Virus record (IMG/VR): IMGVR_UViG_3300042879_000458
Coordinates: 1-29,786 of that record
DNA from: a virus
Length of the DNA: 29,786 nucleotides
Direction: 5' to 3' (one strand)
A program made the position numbers and the translations under genes. The notes under the pieces were generated by a model. That model did no database searches, had not been told where the DNA came from, and saw only the letters and a list, made by a program, of their open reading frames with translations. Of the stretch, positions 20,946 through 28,702 are shown piece by piece; positions within the stretch are counted from its first letter, which is position 1, and every line of letters begins with the position of its first letter.

Positions 20946-22636
20946 GTAAACTGTTCCAGTCAAAGAAGAAGGAAGTCTCCAAGACGGAGATTGACCCGCA
21001 GATCTATAACCGCGTACTGGGCAACCTCCAGTTTGCGGAGCAGGTCGCGGCGATTCCTTATGAGCCGTACCGTGGCCTCATGGTCGCACCGTTCACGCGC
21101 GACTACATGGCCGGCGAAGCGGCGACGCGACGTATCGCACAAGAGGGGGGATTTGTCCCAGAGGTTGAGGCCGCCGCGCGTAACGCGATGGGCCTCATGG
21201 GGTTCCAGCCCGAGCGGGTGGGTGCTGAACGTGTCGGCGCCTCACTCGCTCGCGGGCCGGAGCGTATCTCTGCCGGTCGCGTCGGTACGACCTTTGCGCC
21301 AGAGCGCATCGGTGCGGGACGAGTAGGCACCACGTTCGCGGCGCGTGATATCGCCGCACCGGGTGCCGCGCCGACCGTGCAGGCCGCCTCCTTCTTGGGC
21401 CAAGACCTTGGCCGCTACATGAACCCCTTTGAGCAGGCCGTCATCGAGACGGGGCTTGAGGACTTGGATCGGGCCGAGCGCGCGCGGCAGGCAGAGCTTG
21501 GGCGTCGCGCGACCGCAGCGCGCGCCTTTGGCGGCTCGCGACAGGCCGTAGAGGCGGGCATCGCCGCCGGTGAGGCAGCCCGCGAGCGCAATCGGTTTGT
21601 CGCCGAGCAGCGCGCGCAAGCCTTCCGCGAGGCGGCTGCCTTGCGACAGGCGGACGTAGGCCGCGAGCAGGAGGCGGCGCTTGCCAACCAGTCGGCGGCG
21701 CAGAACGTGATGGAGCTCGCGCAGCGCGGCCAGATCACGAACCAGCAGCGCGACCTTGAGCTGGCGCGCCTTGGTTTGACCTCGGAGCAGGCAAACGTCG
21801 ACGCGCAGATGCGCGCCGCGCTTGCGAACCAGCAGGCAATGCAAGAGGCAGAGCGTGCGCGGCTCACGGCAGAGACGACGAACGTGCAGGCGGGACTTGA
21901 GGCCGAGCGCGCTAACCAGCAGGCGATGCAGCAGTATATGCAGATGGGCCTGTCCGCCGAGGAGGCGAACCAGCGCGCGATGCTCGAGGCGGGTCGCGCC
22001 AACCAAGCGGCAGGGCTGCAGGGCGCAGAGTTTAGGCTCGGCGCTGGTCGCGAGCTTGCCGGGTTTGGCACGACGGCGCTGCAGAACCGCTACGGTGCCG
22101 CGTCGGCGCTCATGGGTCTCGGCAGCGCGCAGCAGAACCTCTACCAGCAGTTCCTCAACGCGCAGCGTGAGGAAGACTTGCGCCGGCAGCAGTTCCCGCT
22201 CCAGCAGCTTGCGATTCGGCAGGGTGCGGTGTCGGCGAGCCCGTATAACGTGACCCAGACGGGGACCGTAACTGGCCGCCCAAGTTATTGGGAAATGGCT
22301 GGAAAGGTCGCCACGGCCTTTGCTGGGTCTGACGAAAACATGAAGGTCGATATCCGCGGTATTAAGAATCCGCTCGACAAGATCAACCGTCTCAAGGGGA
22401 TTGAGTTTGAGTGGGCTGACGGATATGGCAGCAAGGAAGGCGATGACGAGGGCGGCGAGACTGATATGAGCCTCTCAGCCCAAGACGTTGAGAAGGTGAT
22501 GCCGGAAGCGGTAAGCCGTCGCGAGAGCGACGGTATGCGGCAGGTTGACTTCCCGCAACTTGTGGGTCTTTTGACCGAGGCTGTTAAGGAACTAGACAAG
22601 AAAGTAGAAGGCGGCAAGCGCCGCAGGAAGGCTTGA
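20942..22636 (+). CDS. Large helical virion protein with C-terminal S74 auto-processing domain
   Basis: A 564-residue protein. Residues 85-135 hold short repeats (PERISAGRVGTTFA then PERIGAGRVGTTFA). Residues about 165-425 are a long Ala/Gln/Glu/Arg-rich helical body with recurring ANQQAM segments (295, 324, 342). The C-terminal ~100 residues are a Peptidase_S74 intramolecular chaperone: SDENMKVDI carries Ser463 and Lys468, the presumed catalytic pair, followed by INRLKGIEFEW, LSAQDVEKVMPEAV and VDFPQLVGLLTEAVKELDKK. This domain normally trimerises a tail spike or fibre and then cuts itself off before the Ser. Here it is on a mainly helical protein among ejection-type genes, which is unusual. 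It may be a tail-tip or internal protein whose assembly needs trimerisation. Confidence 0.82.
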   Translation: MSKLFQSKKKEVSKTEIDPQIYNRVLGNLQFAEQVAAIPYEPYRGLMVAPFTRDYMAGEAATRRIAQEGGFVPEVEAAARNAMGLMGFQPERVGAERVGASLARGPERISAGRVGTTFAPERIGAGRVGTTFAARDIAAPGAAPTVQAASFLGQDLGRYMNPFEQAVIETGLEDLDRAERARQAELGRRATAARAFGGSRQAVEAGIAAGEAARERNRFVAEQRAQAFREAAALRQADVGREQEAALANQSAAQNVMELAQRGQITNQQRDLELARLGLTSEQANVDAQMRAALANQQAMQEAERARLTAETTNVQAGLEAERANQQAMQQYMQMGLSAEEANQRAMLEAGRANQAAGLQGAEFRLGAGRELAGFGTTALQNRYGAASALMGLGSAQQNLYQQFLNAQREEDLRRQQFPLQQLAIRQGAVSASPYNVTQTGTVTGRPSYWEMAGKVATAFAGSDENMKVDIRGIKNPLDKINRLKGIEFEWADGYGSKEGDDEGGETDMSLSAQDVEKVMPEAVSRRESDGMRQVDFPQLVGLLTEAVKELDKKVEGGKRRRKA

Positions 22637-22637
22637 C

Positions 22638-22940
22638 ATGGACTTTTTCAAAAACCTAACCGAAAAGCTCGGGACCATGGGTGACGACTCTGTTTTGGCG
22701 GCTCGCAAGACATACGGCGATGCATACGACAAAGCTAGTCCAATGAAGCAGGCCGCAATGCGCGCTGCGATGAGCGGTGCTTTCAAGAGTGATCCTGGTT
22801 CCCCAGGCTCAGAGCAAAATCTTGATAGTTTTTTAACCGTCAAGCCAGGCACGCCTAGCATGGCAAACCCGATGCAAGCGTACTCAAGCCTTTACAATAT
22901 GTACGGTGGCCGCAAGACTCGCGGTCTGCTGTTTGATTGA
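22638..22940 (+). CDS. Small hypothetical protein in the internal-protein cluster
   Basis: A 100-residue protein two bases after the S74-protein stop. It reads MDFFKNLTEKLGTMGDDSVL, then a helical stretch KASPMKQAAMRAAMSGAF, then a flexible Gly/Ser/Pro part, and ends SSLYNMYGGRKTRGLLFD. A short helical start with a disordered rest is typical of minor virion proteins. No family is recognised. Its place in a chain of overlapping ejection genes suggests it is in the virion, which is inference. Confidence 0.65.
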   Translation: MDFFKNLTEKLGTMGDDSVLAARKTYGDAYDKASPMKQAAMRAAMSGAFKSDPGSPGSEQNLDSFLTVKPGTPSMANPMQAYSSLYNMYGGRKTRGLLFD

Positions 22941-22950
22941 GGTATAGACC

Positions 22951-24111
22951 ATGGCAGACGGTATATTCAAAAACATCGGCAGCGCATTCAATCGCTACAT
23001 TGGTGGCTTGCTTGGTGAAGACGTTGAAAGCATGACACCAGAAGAGCGTCGCCGAGCGCGTATGGCCGCCATTGGCGCCATTGGGCGTGCAATGTCAAAT
23101 CCAGAGCTTGGAACGGCTCCGATTGAGGCTGTCCGTGCTAGTCGCAAAGCGGCTCAAGATCAGCAAGAGTTAAAGCGACGACAGGCGGCTGCAGAGGCCG
23201 CGCTTCCAGACATCTCTAGCCGCATATTCGGTGGCCGCACTGGCACTATGATTGAGGATGTTGAGGGCGGCCCTGCGACGCCGTTGATGGCGCGTCGCGC
23301 ACCAACCGCTGCCGGCGCTCGAGAAGCGATTGGCATGATGTACGGCACGCAGGCTGGACGTGATGTCGCGACGATGGCGCCAGGATTAATGACGGCTGCG
23401 CAGGAACAGATGAGGCCTGGCGAGTTTGTTTATCAGAACGTGCCGAACGTCGGCCTCGTTGCGGTAAGCAAGACCAATCCGTCTGACGTGCGAGTTGTTC
23501 AGAAAGTTGGCAGGGAACCTGCTGCTCCTGCAAAGCCGGAGTTAAAAGCTATTCGTCTTGCCAATGGCATGATGCAGGATATGTGGATTGCGCCGGGACA
23601 AAATGAATCGCAAGGGGTTAGAGTAGGCGCGCCTTATGTTCCGAAGGGCGCGGATGGCGAAACACTAAATGCTCGCCAAAGAACTGGCGTAGCAATGACT
23701 CAAGACGCTGCAGTTAATTATGCAGTAAATGTCACTGGCCTGCCAAAAGCTGAAATTGAAAAAATGAGTCCGGCGCAAGTTGAGGCTGCAATCATTAAGC
23801 GTGGCGGCAGAGTATTGCAGGGCGGAACTGCAAGAATAGTGTCTGGCCTTCCTGTTATTGGAGACTTCGCCAGCACGTTCGTTGCTGCCGCCAATGCTGA
23901 TTTGCTTGGCCCGGCAGCTCAAGGAGCTGCAGGTATTGCAAACCTTCAAAATCCTTCCGGTACAATTACTGGCACAGATTTGACTGCAGCAGGAACACAG
24001 TTCCCGAATGCAATGATGCCCATTGAAACTCAAGCGCAAATGATTAGATCATTGCTTGAGCAGTCAAGGCAGATCGAGCAGTACGACGCAAACGGAAACA
24101 AGGTGCGATAA
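22951..24111 (+). CDS. Putative internal/ejected virion protein (386 residues)
   Basis: ATG at 22951. The N-terminus is MADGIFKNIGSAFNRYIGGL followed by ESMTPEERRRARMAAIGAIG and a helix (about 45-85). This pattern recurs in phage proteins encoded just before the long ejection protein. The middle contains a compact strand region (GEFVYQNVPNVGLVAVS). The C-terminal half (from about residue 190) is AT-richer and has an ordered helix segment (TQDAAVNYAVNVTGLPKAEI) and a hydrophobic stretch (GLPVIGDFASTFVAAANADL). No catalytic motif is visible. It probably helps the next gene's protein enter the cell envelope. Confidence 0.65.
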   Translation: MADGIFKNIGSAFNRYIGGLLGEDVESMTPEERRRARMAAIGAIGRAMSNPELGTAPIEAVRASRKAAQDQQELKRRQAAAEAALPDISSRIFGGRTGTMIEDVEGGPATPLMARRAPTAAGAREAIGMMYGTQAGRDVATMAPGLMTAAQEQMRPGEFVYQNVPNVGLVAVSKTNPSDVRVVQKVGREPAAPAKPELKAIRLANGMMQDMWIAPGQNESQGVRVGAPYVPKGADGETLNARQRTGVAMTQDAAVNYAVNVTGLPKAEIEKMSPAQVEAAIIKRGGRVLQGGTARIVSGLPVIGDFASTFVAAANADLLGPAAQGAAGIANLQNPSGTITGTDLTAAGTQFPNAMMPIETQAQMIRSLLEQSRQIEQYDANGNKVR

Positions 24112-26039
24112 TGGCCATCATAGTAGAAATGCCAGACGGCACGACGGCTCAATTTCCAGACGGCACCAAGCCGGAGGTCATTGAGCGCGTCAAACGCGAG
24201 AAGGCTGCTGCGATGCAGCGCAGACAACCAGAGCAGCAGACACCGGGGATGCTGCAGACAGCGATCCGCGCATTTGGGCAGGGCGTCACCTATGGCGGAT
24301 CGGATGAGGCTATTGCCGCCGCAGAATCTGCCCTTGGCCGTATGCCATACGCCAAGAGCCTTGAGGAGCAGCGCCGAGAGCAGGACGCTATGCGCCGCGC
24401 TAATCCGATTACTTACGGTGTCTCTGAATTGGCCGGAGCATTGGCCTCACCGTATCCGTTTGGCAAGGCCGGCGCGGTTACGTCTGCAGGTGGCAGACTG
24501 CTACGCGAGGCCGGCATCAGCGGCGGCATCGGTGCCGTGCAGGGTGCCCTTGAAGCCGAACCAGGAAGCCGTGCCGCGGGCGCTGCTACAGGCGGCGCGA
24601 CCGCTGCCGTTGTCGGCCCTGCATTTGCGAGCGCGATGGACTTTGCTCGTGGCGGCAGAGAAGTTCTCGGACGCGCATTTAGACCAGACGAGCCGCGTAT
24701 TGCGTCGCAGCAAGTACTTAACGCCATGCGAGAGGCTGGCGTAACCGGGCCAGAGCTTCGGCAGCAAATTCTCACCGGGCGACCGGATGAGACGGTGCCG
24801 TTTGGTATGCGCCTAGGTATGCCGGGTCAGCTCGCGGCAGAGCGTGCCGCAATTGGTGGCGGAGCCGCTGCTGATATCTCTCGAGAAACTTCTGAGAACA
24901 TACTCTCCGAGTCTGGCGCCCGAGTGATGAACGTCGTCAACGAGATGACCGGGAACGATCGCAGGTTCACGCAAGACATTCTTGATACGTTTAAGAAAGC
25001 GCGAGACAAGAACGCGAGCGATCTTTACGGAAAGGCGCGCGCGGTCGGTATCGTGCAAGATGACGAAATCGTGGACATGATCGTCAGAGACCCGCTGACG
25101 AGGAGCCTCTACAAGCAGGCCCAGGTAAACGCGCAAAGAAAGGAAAACCTAAAGCTGCCGGATTTGGTGGACAAGGATGGCAACCTAATACAGAACGCTT
25201 ACCCGTCTGTGGCGGCGCTTGATTATCTTTTGCGCGCGCTTCGCGCCAAGAAAGATCAAGCCTTCAAGCAGGGCAACGTCAACGCTGATGGAATTAAATC
25301 GCTATTTGATAGCCTTGACTCGCGTGTTAAGGAGCTTGTGCCAGAGTACGCTGCTGCGCGATCAAGGTTTGCAGACGACTCTGAGTTAATCAAGCTGTCG
25401 CAACTTGGCCAGCAGTTCATCAATATGTCGGAGTCTGCTCGTAAAGTGGCATTGCGCGGCCTTGACCCAGATAAAATGGATGTGGTGCGAGCGACTGCGC
25501 GTGATGCTCTTTTCAATAGACTCGCCTCTGCCGATGACGTTGGCCTTGCTAGGATGCTGACCGCATCAAAGCAAAACCGCGACCTTCTTGAATTTCTTGC
25601 CGTATCTCCCGAGCAGGCCGCGCAGGCCGCGCTTCGGATTCGGCAGGAGCGGCAGCTTCAAGAGTTCTCGAGAGCGATCAACCCGAACATCGGGTCACGC
25701 ACCGCGAGGACGATGGCCGCTGCCGGAGAGGGCGTCGATCAATTGGCTAGCGCAGAGCGTGCCACGCAATTCTTGAGCGGCAACGCGGCGTCTCGGTTTA
25801 TGACAATGCTCAACATCGCCGGCGGTCGTCTGCGCGGGCTCACACCTGGAGCCAGAGAAGACATGGCGCGAATGCTGACGGAACTTGAGCCGCAGCAGCA
25901 GATGCAGATTCTCGACCGGCTCGACCTTGAGGATCAGAGGCTGATGCGAGAGACGATTGACCGCGCCAACAAGAGAATGCGCAGCGTGCAGACCGGCGCG
26001 CGTATTCCGGGCCTGCTGTCAACAGAGGAGCGCGAATGA
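24111..26039 (+). CDS. Large putative ejection protein with glycine-zipper-like segment
   Basis: A 642-residue protein, ATG overlapping the previous stop by one base. The opening IIVEMPDGTTAQFPDGTKPE followed by VIERVKRE is a motif seen at the N-terminus of many phage internal virion proteins. Residues about 105-175 form a Gly/Ala-rich hydrophobic stretch (SGGIGAVQGALEAE...GATGGATAAVVG) resembling a membrane-inserting glycine zipper. The rest is long and helical (residues about 200-600), with charged Arg/Asp/Gln content. Such proteins are ejected with the DNA and form a channel through the Gram-negative envelope. No lytic transglycosylase motif is seen. The protein is the largest of the internal cluster. 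Confidence 0.72.
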   Translation: MAIIVEMPDGTTAQFPDGTKPEVIERVKREKAAAMQRRQPEQQTPGMLQTAIRAFGQGVTYGGSDEAIAAAESALGRMPYAKSLEEQRREQDAMRRANPITYGVSELAGALASPYPFGKAGAVTSAGGRLLREAGISGGIGAVQGALEAEPGSRAAGAATGGATAAVVGPAFASAMDFARGGREVLGRAFRPDEPRIASQQVLNAMREAGVTGPELRQQILTGRPDETVPFGMRLGMPGQLAAERAAIGGGAAADISRETSENILSESGARVMNVVNEMTGNDRRFTQDILDTFKKARDKNASDLYGKARAVGIVQDDEIVDMIVRDPLTRSLYKQAQVNAQRKENLKLPDLVDKDGNLIQNAYPSVAALDYLLRALRAKKDQAFKQGNVNADGIKSLFDSLDSRVKELVPEYAAARSRFADDSELIKLSQLGQQFINMSESARKVALRGLDPDKMDVVRATARDALFNRLASADDVGLARMLTASKQNRDLLEFLAVSPEQAAQAALRIRQERQLQEFSRAINPNIGSRTARTMAAAGEGVDQLASAERATQFLSGNAASRFMTMLNIAGGRLRGLTPGAREDMARMLTELEPQQQMQILDRLDLEDQRLMRETIDRANKRMRSVQTGARIPGLLSTEERE

Positions 26040-26524
26040 GCGAACCTTCCTGGCTCACCCTCGCACGCCGCTACCGTGGCGTTTCCGAGGTTCCCGGCAA
26101 GGCGACGGCGCCGACCCTCTCGCGCTGGCTGCGTAGCCTCAAGGCGTGGTGGTCGGACGACGAGACGCCGTGGTGTGGCGTGTTCGTGGCCGCTGTCATG
26201 CAGGAGGCGGGTTATACGCGCCCCAAGCATTGGTATAGGGCTAGGGCGTGGGCAGAGTACGGCAGCCAGCTCGTAGGGCCGGAGGTGGGCGCTATCGTGG
26301 TCTACGACCGCAAGGGTGGCGGCCACGTTGGGTTCGTCACGGCGGTCGACGTCAATGGCCGTATCTTCACGCTAGGCGGCAACCAAGGCAACCGCGTCAG
26401 CGTGGTGCCCTTTGACCCGTCGCGGGTGATTGGGTTCCGCTGGCCGCCGGGGGCTCCTCCTCCGCATCATACGCTGCCGGTTATCGCGGCAGCGCATATC
26501 AAGTCGAGTAATAACGAGGCATAA
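26036..26524 (+). CDS. Endolysin, CHAP/NlpC-P60-like (TIGR02594 type)
   Basis: A 162-residue protein with ATG at 26036 in the stop of the preceding gene. DETPWCGVFVAAVMQEAG puts the catalytic Cys at residue 47. GHVGFVTAVD puts the His at 97, and FTLGGNQGN supplies the third residue (Asn116). This Cys-His-Asn order and the W-C-G-F-V context match the TIGR02594-type peptidoglycan amidase/endopeptidase of phages. No signal peptide is seen, so it needs the holin to reach the wall. It opens the lysis cassette together with the next genes. Specificity (amidase versus endopeptidase) cannot be read from sequence. Confidence 0.85.
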   Translation: MSEPSWLTLARRYRGVSEVPGKATAPTLSRWLRSLKAWWSDDETPWCGVFVAAVMQEAGYTRPKHWYRARAWAEYGSQLVGPEVGAIVVYDRKGGGHVGFVTAVDVNGRIFTLGGNQGNRVSVVPFDPSRVIGFRWPPGAPPPHHTLPVIAAAHIKSSNNEA

Positions 26525-26527
26525 GTC

Positions 26528-26722
26528 ATGTTGAAAGGCGCATTGAAATCCAAGACCGTGTGGTGGAACGTACTGCTCGCCGTGCTCGGTGGGCTTGAGC
26601 TCATCGGCGCGCATCTAACCACGCTCCTCGGGCCGCAGGTGGCAGCTGGCATCCTTGCCGCCGGTGCGATGGCGAACATCGCCCTGCGCACGATCACGAC
26701 CCAGCCGCTCTCGGCTAAATGA
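26528..26722 (+). CDS. Holin-like membrane protein
   Basis: A 64-residue protein, ATG at 26528, three bases after the endolysin stop. It reads SKTVWWNVLLAVLGGLELIG (about 8-27), one membrane segment, then LGPQVAAGILAAGAMANIAL (34-53), a second. It ends RTITTQPLSAK. Two membrane segments, short size and position between endolysin and Rz fit a class II holin. The opening 'SKTxWWN' and ending 'R..T..PL' are common in phage holins. It would make the membrane lesion that releases endolysin. Its stop overlaps the Rz start (ATGA). Confidence 0.78.
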   Translation: MLKGALKSKTVWWNVLLAVLGGLELIGAHLTTLLGPQVAAGILAAGAMANIALRTITTQPLSAK

Positions 26723-27213
26723 TCCAAGCGTGGCTCTTAAAGCAGGCGCCGCTGATCGTCATTTCCTTGACGGTCATCGGTGCCGGTCTATGGGTCGGCC
26801 ACACCCTCATTGAACGTGGGCGCAACGAAATGCGACCTATTCTTGACAAAGCATTAGCAGAGCGTGATAACCTCGCGGCCACGTTGGAAAATGAGCGGGC
26901 CGAGCGGCGACGTGCCGAGGAGGCAGTAGGTGCATATTCCAAAGAGATTGCAAGTTTGCGGCGCCGCCCTCGTGGTGAGCCTGTCCGCGTGTGTTTCGAC
27001 GAAACCGCTCCAGTGCCCGCCCCCGGCGCAGCCGCCGGCGATCCTGATGGAGCCGCCGCCCTCGCCGGGGGACTTCCAGGAACGGCTCGAGGCGATCTTG
27101 AAGCCCTCCGTGAGCTTGCGTACCAATGCGACGCGGTAAGCGCGAGATTGAGGGCACTGCAGAAGTGGGCCTCCCCGTCCGCTCAGACGGAATCCCCAAA
27201 AAGTTCCAACTAG
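26719..27213 (+). CDS. Rz: Rz-like inner-membrane spanin
   Basis: A 164-residue protein with ATG overlapping the holin stop. Residues about 8-30 (KQAPLIVISLTVIGAGLWVG) are a membrane anchor. Residues 33-85 are a coiled coil (ILDKALAERDNLAATLENER...). The C-terminal half is Ala/Gly/Pro-rich and polar, with two Cys. This layout and place directly after the holin are those of an i-spanin, which spans the periplasm with Rz1 to fuse the membranes at lysis. The low-complexity C-terminal half is shaped by the Rz1 frame read through it, and by the start of the next gene. Confidence 0.82.
   Translation: MIQAWLLKQAPLIVISLTVIGAGLWVGHTLIERGRNEMRPILDKALAERDNLAATLENERAERRRAEEAVGAYSKEIASLRRRPRGEPVRVCFDETAPVPAPGAAAGDPDGAAALAGGLPGTARGDLEALRELAYQCDAVSARLRALQKWASPSAQTESPKSSN
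26930..27139 (+). CDS. Rz1: Rz1-like outer-membrane lipoprotein spanin, nested inside Rz
   Basis: A 69-residue protein, GTG at 26930 with GAGGAGG just upstream, read in the +1 frame wholly within Rz. The N-terminus HIPKRLQVCGAALVVSLSAC is a lipoprotein signal ending in the lipobox LSA-Cys21. The mature part is proline-rich (CPPPAQPPAILMEPPPSP), typical of o-spanins. It would be lipidated, anchored in the outer membrane, and pair with Rz. The nested Rz/Rz1 arrangement is classical for lambda-like phages, but both proteins here are divergent. This is the clearest evidence of a Gram-negative host. Confidence 0.85.
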   Translation: MHIPKRLQVCGAALVVSLSACVSTKPLQCPPPAQPPAILMEPPPSPGDFQERLEAILKPSVSLRTNATR

Positions 27214-27491
27214 CAGGGCACACCATTGAGGTGCGCACCGTGCCGCGTGGTAAGTGGCGGCACGGCAAGGACTGTATTGGCATTTGGCTGCCAGAAAAGA
27301 ACCGTATTGAAATCATCAGCACCATTAAAGGTACTGCTAGGCAACAGGTTTGGGCGCATGAGGCTATTCATGCCACGCTTGACGTGGCCGGATATGGGCC
27401 CATCCCAAAGACTGACGACCTCTCCCGTGACGAGCAATTCGTGGACAGGCTTGGGCATTTGTTGCAGCAGATGCTCACGACGATGGAATGA
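27126..27491 (+). CDS. HExxH zinc metallopeptidase-like protein
   Basis: A 121-residue protein. After KFQLAGHTIEVRTVP (27-41) come WLPEKNRIEI and the helix QVWAHEAIHATLDVAGY, in which HEAIH (78-82) is the HExxH zinc motif. LSRDEQFVDRLGHLLQQML follows, with Glu103 as a likely third ligand. Its size is close to the ImmA/IrrE or SprT-like minimal zinc peptidase core found in phages. The ATG at 27126 overlaps both Rz and Rz1. The conserved part begins only near residue 27, so the true start could be later, for example GTG at 27165. The substrate is unknown. Confidence 0.7.
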   Translation: MRRGKREIEGTAEVGLPVRSDGIPKKFQLAGHTIEVRTVPRGKWRHGKDCIGIWLPEKNRIEIISTIKGTARQQVWAHEAIHATLDVAGYGPIPKTDDLSRDEQFVDRLGHLLQQMLTTME

Positions 27492-28231
27492 AACGACACC
27501 TCATCATCCCCGACGTACAGATTAAACCGGGGTCAAAGACAGAGCATTTGAAGTGGGCCGCCGAGGCGATCCTAGACTACCGCCCCGATGTGGTGGTGTG
27601 TTTAGGAGACTTCTGGGACTTGCCTTCGCTCAACAGCCACGCTGAGAAAGGCAGCGCAGAGCTAGAAGGCGCTCGCTATCAGGAAGACATTGACGCGGGG
27701 AATGTATCCTTTCGGATACTCGACTCATGCTTTCGCAAGTCGCGCAGCAAGACGTGGCAGCCGCGCAAGGTGTTTCTCGAGGGCAACCACGAGAACCGCG
27801 CGAACCGTATCTCGAGCAACGACCCCAAGTGGAAGGGCATCATCGGTTCCCAGAACTGCCAGACGCTTGACTGGGAGCGGCACAAGTTTCTAAAGATCGT
27901 GGAGATTGATGGCATCAAGTATTGCCATTACTTCCCGAACCCGTTTAGCGGGAAGCCTATAGGCGGCACTATCGTCAGCCGCCTCAACAACATCGGCGCG
28001 TCGTTCGTGCAGGGGCATCAGCAGGGCTTTCTGTACGCCAGCAAGCAATACCCCGACCATGTGAAGCACGGCCTCGTCGCGGGGCGCTTCTATCTGGACT
28101 ACGAAGGCTACCGACCCAACGACGTACAGGCCACCGAGTGGTCTGGCATCGTCGTGCTCAACGGTGTCCGTCGCGGCGACTACGATCTGATGCCGCTGCG
28201 CATGGACTACCTCAAGCGCAAGTACGGCTAG
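27488..28231 (+). CDS. Calcineurin-like metallophosphoesterase
   Basis: A 247-residue protein, ATG overlapping the previous stop. It has motif I IIPDVQIKP (Asp9, with Gln11 where the family usually has His), motif II CLGDFWDLPS (GD at 40-41, Asp44), motif III LEGNHENRAN (GNHE, 99-102), and GHQQG (176-180) for the late metal site; KYCHYF adds another His. This is the two-metal phosphoesterase superfamily. The DVQ variant and GHQQ occur in a phage subgroup commonly annotated as metallophosphatase. Possible substrates include nucleotides, nucleic acid ends or signalling nucleotides; the sequence does not decide. It is the last + strand gene and its stop is shared with the opposing operon. Confidence 0.85.
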   Translation: MKRHLIIPDVQIKPGSKTEHLKWAAEAILDYRPDVVVCLGDFWDLPSLNSHAEKGSAELEGARYQEDIDAGNVSFRILDSCFRKSRSKTWQPRKVFLEGNHENRANRISSNDPKWKGIIGSQNCQTLDWERHKFLKIVEIDGIKYCHYFPNPFSGKPIGGTIVSRLNNIGASFVQGHQQGFLYASKQYPDHVKHGLVAGRFYLDYEGYRPNDVQATEWSGIVVLNGVRRGDYDLMPLRMDYLKRKYG

Positions 28232-28329
28232 TCTTTATCCTTCCAGCGCAGCGCGGGCCAGAGCACGAATATCGCGAACGTCACACCGAGTGTGATGCCA
28301 AGCCCGAAGGCAAGATAGGCGTCGGTCAT
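28228..28329 (-). CDS. Tiny single-span membrane protein (33 residues)
   Basis: Reverse frame from the ATG at 28329-28327 to the TAG at 28230-28228. It reads MTDAYLAFGLGITLGVTFAI, then FVLWPALRWKDKD. Residues 5-25 are a clear membrane segment with a basic C-terminal tail. Its ATG overlaps the stop of the coiled-coil gene (ATGA), which supports real translation. Its own stop overlaps that of the + strand metallophosphoesterase on the palindrome CTAG (28228-28231). Function unknown; small membrane proteins like this are frequent in phage operons. Confidence 0.6.
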   Translation of the reverse strand: MTDAYLAFGLGITLGVTFAIFVLWPALRWKDKD

Positions 28330-28637
28330 GTCGGCCTCAGTGCCGTCTCAGCGACGACCGCAGCCTCGGCAGAGTGATCCATCTTAGAGATCGTCTCAAG
28401 CGCCGTCTTGTAACGCTGGATGATCGCCTTCTGCATCATGTCCATGTACGTCGTCTCGACCTGCCAGCGGATCATCTCCTTGCGCTCAGCCTCGAGCTTC
28501 TCAATCGTCTTGACGTAACTATCAAGCCGATCCTGCTGCTCATAGATCACTTGCTTGAGCTGTTGCTTGGTGTTGGCGTTCTCGACCCACTCTGTGAGCC
28601 AAGAACGCGGCGGGCTTTCTGTGTCTATTGTTGGCAT
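28326..28637 (-). CDS. Coiled-coil protein (103 residues)
   Basis: Read leftward from the ATG at 28637. After a short polar start (MPTIDTESPPRSWLTEWVEN) the chain is one long helical coiled coil: QLKQVIYEQQDRLDSYVKTIEKL and onwards through a Met/Gln-rich middle. It ends in ETISKMDHSAEAAVVAETAL. No enzymatic motif is seen. It may be a structural or regulatory small protein of the DNA-metabolism operon. A 65-base gap separates it from the DUF3310 gene, in contrast to the overlaps elsewhere in this operon. Confidence 0.65.
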   Translation of the reverse strand: MPTIDTESPPRSWLTEWVENANTKQQLKQVIYEQQDRLDSYVKTIEKLEAERKEMIRWQVETTYMDMMQKAIIQRYKTALETISKMDHSAEAAVVAETALRPT

Positions 28638-28702
28638 AAAGTTCCGGCTGTCGCGACGGGGCCGGTGCTCCGAAGTGGTATGGCGCGACTCCTGTGGAGG
28701 AA

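Noticed and set aside
28638-28702. 65-base gap between DUF3310 and coiled-coil genes searched for a small gene or promoter
   Set aside because: No ATG/GTG frame with a fitting ribosome-binding site and no clear promoter; only a short TCCT/AGGA inverted repeat near 28690-28701.
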